64,000 bases of DNA from an uncultured Acinetobacter sp. (lineage in GTDB: Bacteria > Pseudomonadota > Gammaproteobacteria > Pseudomonadales > Moraxellaceae), in the NCBI RefSeq assembly GCF_947626835.1, contig NZ_CANQTS010000007.1:1-64000 (forward strand), written 5' to 3'. The position numbers were made by a program, and so were the translations under genes. Numbering within the stretch: the stretch's first letter is position 1; each line of letters starts with the position of its first letter. Shown one piece after another: positions 62,193 through 64,000 of the stretch. The notes beneath the pieces were generated by a model that worked only from the letters and a program-made list of their open reading frames with translations, made no database searches and was not told the origin of the DNA.

Positions 62193-62293
62193 GTGACTTC
62201 TCTCTTAAAATAATTTAACAGCATAATGCCAACTCTGAAGGCTTTGGGAAATTGCATAATGCATCTTTTTTTCACTATCTATGCAAAAGCCAT

Positions 62294-62322
62294 AAAAAAT
62301 CGCGCTTAACTGCGCGATTTTA
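62294..62322 (-). terminator. Terminator of the Bax-inhibitor-like gene
   Basis: AATCGCGC-TTAACT-GCGCGATT, followed on the minus strand by TTTTTTATGG, just after the stop. Confidence 0.85.
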
Positions 62323-62339
62323 AATTTGATCTATGGAGC

Positions 62340-63074
62340 TTAGTCATCGCCTTGAATCAAACTCAATAAGCGTAAGAATGAATAATACATCCAAACCAAA
62401 GTGGCCAATAAGGCAATGGCAGATACCCATTCCATAGCTTTGGGTGCATACTGAGCAGCACCGCTTTCAATTAAATCAAAATCTAAAATTAAATTTAACG
62501 AGGCAATCACTGCCACAAAAGCGGCAAAACCAATGCCAAGCCAATTGCTTTCAAACACATACGGAATACTTGACCCAAACACCAAGCTCATGATGATTTG
62601 TACCACAAACACCATGGCAATCGCTAAACTTGCCGACATCACCACCGCTTTAAATTTTTCCGTAGCACGAATCAGTTCCATACGATACAAAGCAAACATC
62701 ACCAAAGTGGTCACAAAAGTAGCCAGTAAAGCTTGTAATGGCACACCTGGAAATTTTTGCTGAAAAATCACCGAAATTCCGCCTAAAAACGCACCTTCAA
62801 ACAAGGCATAAGGAATGGCCAGCATACGTGCAGTATTGGGTTTAAATGTAGCAATTAACGCCAAAATCAAACCACCAATGGCACCCACTATGGCTGCTGC
62901 ATACGCAATTGCCGCTTGACCAGTCAGCATCGTGTAGAAAAATAAACCTAAACCCAGCACGGCGGCAATCACGGTTAACAATACTGATTTTTGAATCGCA
63001 CCTTGTACCGTCATCGGTTGGCTATAGTCGCCACTGACCTCAACACGGGTCAAAATTGGGTTATTACTTTGCAT
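62340..63074 (-). CDS. Bax inhibitor-1/YccA-like membrane protein
   Basis: 244 residues with seven predicted membrane helices after a polar N-terminus of about 28 residues. The stretch LEGAFLGGISVIFQ-type (FEGAFLGGISVIFQQKFPG) and the late-helix motif LNLILDFDLIESGAAQYAPKAMEWVSAIALLATLVWMYYSFLRLLSLI, containing the paired aspartates thought to sense pH in BI-1/YetJ relatives, identify the family. Role in bacteria is probably cation leak or membrane stress; not established. AAAAGGG lies upstream of the ATG. Single-gene unit. Confidence 0.9.
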   Translation of the reverse strand: MQSNNPILTRVEVSGDYSQPMTVQGAIQKSVLLTVIAAVLGLGLFFYTMLTGQAAIAYAAAIVGAIGGLILALIATFKPNTARMLAIPYALFEGAFLGGISVIFQQKFPGVPLQALLATFVTTLVMFALYRMELIRATEKFKAVVMSASLAIAMVFVVQIIMSLVFGSSIPYVFESNWLGIGFAAFVAVIASLNLILDFDLIESGAAQYAPKAMEWVSAIALLATLVWMYYSFLRLLSLIQGDD

Positions 63075-63157
63075 ATTGTTGCCCTTTTAAACTGAAGCTT
63101 TACTTAGTTTAAGCAGTTTTTATGCACAACCGATGGCAAAGCGATTTATTTTTGTAA

Positions 63158-63186
63158 ATAAAAAAGAGGCACATGGCCTCTTTATT
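63158..63186 (-). terminator. orn terminator
   Basis: AAAGAGGC-CATGT-GCCTCTTT followed by TTTTATTTAC on the minus strand, adjoining the orn stop. Confidence 0.88.
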
Positions 63187-63741
63187 TTACTTGTTCATAA
63201 TGAAGAAGTATTCACGGTAATATTTCAGTTCTGCAATCGAATCACGAATATCGTCCATCGCCAAATGCGAGGCATTTTTCTTTAAGCCTTGCATAATTTC
63301 AGGGCGCCAGCGTTTAGCTAATTCTTTGACACTTGATACATCTAAATTACGATAGTGGAAAAATTGTTCAAGCTCCGGCATTAAACGGTGCATAAAACGG
63401 CGATCCTGACAAATCGAGTTACCACACATGGGTGACGATTTTGGGCTGACCCATTTTTTCAAAAACTCAAGTGTTTGTAATTCAGCATCACGCGCGGTGA
63501 GTTTACTACGGCGCACGCGTTCAATTAAGCCCGATTGACCATGTTGACGCGTGTTCCACTCATCCATGGCATTTAGCTTAATCGATGATTGATGGATGGC
63601 AAGCACAGGACCTTCAGCCAAAATATTTAAATTATCATCGGTCACAATGGTTGCAATTTCAATAATTTGGTCGTTATCGGTATCTAGACCTGTCATTTCA
63701 AGGTCGATCCAAATGAGGCGAGTGTCAGGGGTGCTGCTCAT
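63187..63741 (-). CDS. orn: Oligoribonuclease
   Basis: Degrades RNA dinucleotides (including pGpG from cyclic-di-GMP breakdown) to mononucleotides. 184 residues, DEDDh exonuclease: [22 protein letters not shown] (first D and E), [19 protein letters not shown] (second D) and [27 protein letters not shown] (H and final D). All catalytic residues are present. It is divergent from rsgA, an arrangement conserved in gammaproteobacteria. Confidence 0.98.
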   Translation of the reverse strand: MSSTPDTRLIWIDLEMTGLDTDNDQIIEIATIVTDDNLNILAEGPVLAIHQSSIKLNAMDEWNTRQHGQSGLIERVRRSKLTARDAELQTLEFLKKWVSPKSSPMCGNSICQDRRFMHRLMPELEQFFHYRNLDVSSVKELAKRWRPEIMQGLKKNASHLAMDDIRDSIAELKYYREYFFIMNK

Positions 63742-63865
63742 AAATGTGCAATCTTATTCGGTTAAAAAACAATTATAGTAGCAAATTTATTGCCCGAGTG
63801 CTGTAACTTGCCCCCTGCTTCATGCTATTTTGCCTTTCTCAGTTTTAGGTTTTTTTAGGATGTGA

Positions 63866-64000
63866 ATGGCCTTAATTCGTAAACGTCGTTTAACTGAACA
63901 GCAGCAACGCCGAATTCAGAAACAACACAAAACACGCCAAGAAGAGCTGGATACTTCAAATGATTTAGAAGGCTTGGTGGTACAACATTATGGTCGCCAG
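63866..64000 (+). CDS. rsgA: Ribosome small subunit GTPase RsgA, N-terminal 45 codons (partial)
   Basis: Runs off the right edge. The visible residues MALIRKRRLTEQQQRRIQKQHKTRQEEL...LEGLVVQHYGRQ form the basic N-terminal tail and the beginning of the OB-fold domain of RsgA (YjeQ), a circularly permuted GTPase of late 30S assembly. Evidence is the K-R-R-L-T-x-Q-Q-x-x-R-I-Q-K lead, the GLVxxxxGRQ strand and the divergent orn neighbour. AGGA is 5 bases upstream of the ATG. Confidence 0.88.
   Translation, partial: MALIRKRRLTEQQQRRIQKQHKTRQEELDTSNDLEGLVVQHYGRQ

Overview
The window is a stretch of Acinetobacter-type chromosome (Moraxellaceae, Gammaproteobacteria). The evidence is the protein families and their sequence character, the local gene orders (pcnB-folK-panB-panC; ndk-rlmN-pilF-rodZ-ispG-hisS-yfgM-bamB-der; leuS-lptE-holA; orn-rsgA) and an AT-leaning base composition. 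Species cannot be fixed from the sequence alone. Almost all of it is core housekeeping DNA. The mobile or accessory pieces are the right end of an IS3-family element at the left edge, one intact IS1-family element at 58671-59457, and a small island beside ilvC (a DUF2971 gene plus a decayed duplicate of the ilvC 3' end).

Layout. 1-92: IS3-family remnant. 93-10732: a DUF2339 membrane protein, polA, then leftward yggT-proC, tilS-accA and ppx. 10997-13613: trxA, rho and an alanine-rich lipoprotein on the plus strand. 13695-24775: the translation/IHF cluster (thrS-infC, rpmI-rplT, pheS-pheT-ihfA), split into three blocks by a tail-anchored unknown protein, a tandem TonB_C-like protein, two small membrane proteins, a glutathione transferase and an IbpA-like small heat-shock gene. 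24953-31574: darP(yjgA)-npr-rapZ-panC-panB-folK-pcnB as one leftward operon, then comEA-like/mazG. 31658-41243: der-bamB-yfgM-hisS-ispG-rodZ-pilF-rlmN, ndk and iscX. 41290-44947: PAP2 phosphatase and GT4 glycosyltransferase, a secreted unknown, and DUF2971. 45211-48557: ilvC, ilvH, ilvB. 49192-53856: a DUF4124 protein, leuS, lptE, holA. 53954-58671: a MacA-MacB-outer-membrane-factor export operon with the IS1-family element sitting in the last stop codon. 59507-64000: a Sel1-repeat protein, fabI, a Bax-inhibitor-like protein, orn and the start of rsgA.

Working together, the genes cover DNA repair and replication (polA, holA), transcription termination (rho), translation (pheST, thrS, infC, rplT, rpmI, leuS, hisS, tilS, rsgA, der, darP, rlmN), RNA decay (pcnB, orn), pantothenate, folate, proline and branched-chain amino acid synthesis, fatty acid synthesis (accA, fabI), envelope assembly (bamB, lptE, rodZ, pilF) and drug or lipoprotein export (MacAB-OMF).

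Sequence details that most deserve attention: infC starts at ATT, with its Shine-Dalgarno overlapping the thrS stop. The ibpA-like leader ends in a ROSE-like RNA-thermometer hairpin. The ilvC 3' end is duplicated beside a DUF2971 gene. The IS1-family element landed inside a stop codon and rebuilt it without changing the protein. I found no CRISPR array, tRNA or rRNA gene, prophage or recognisable multi-gene defence system, and no clearly undescribed multi-gene system.
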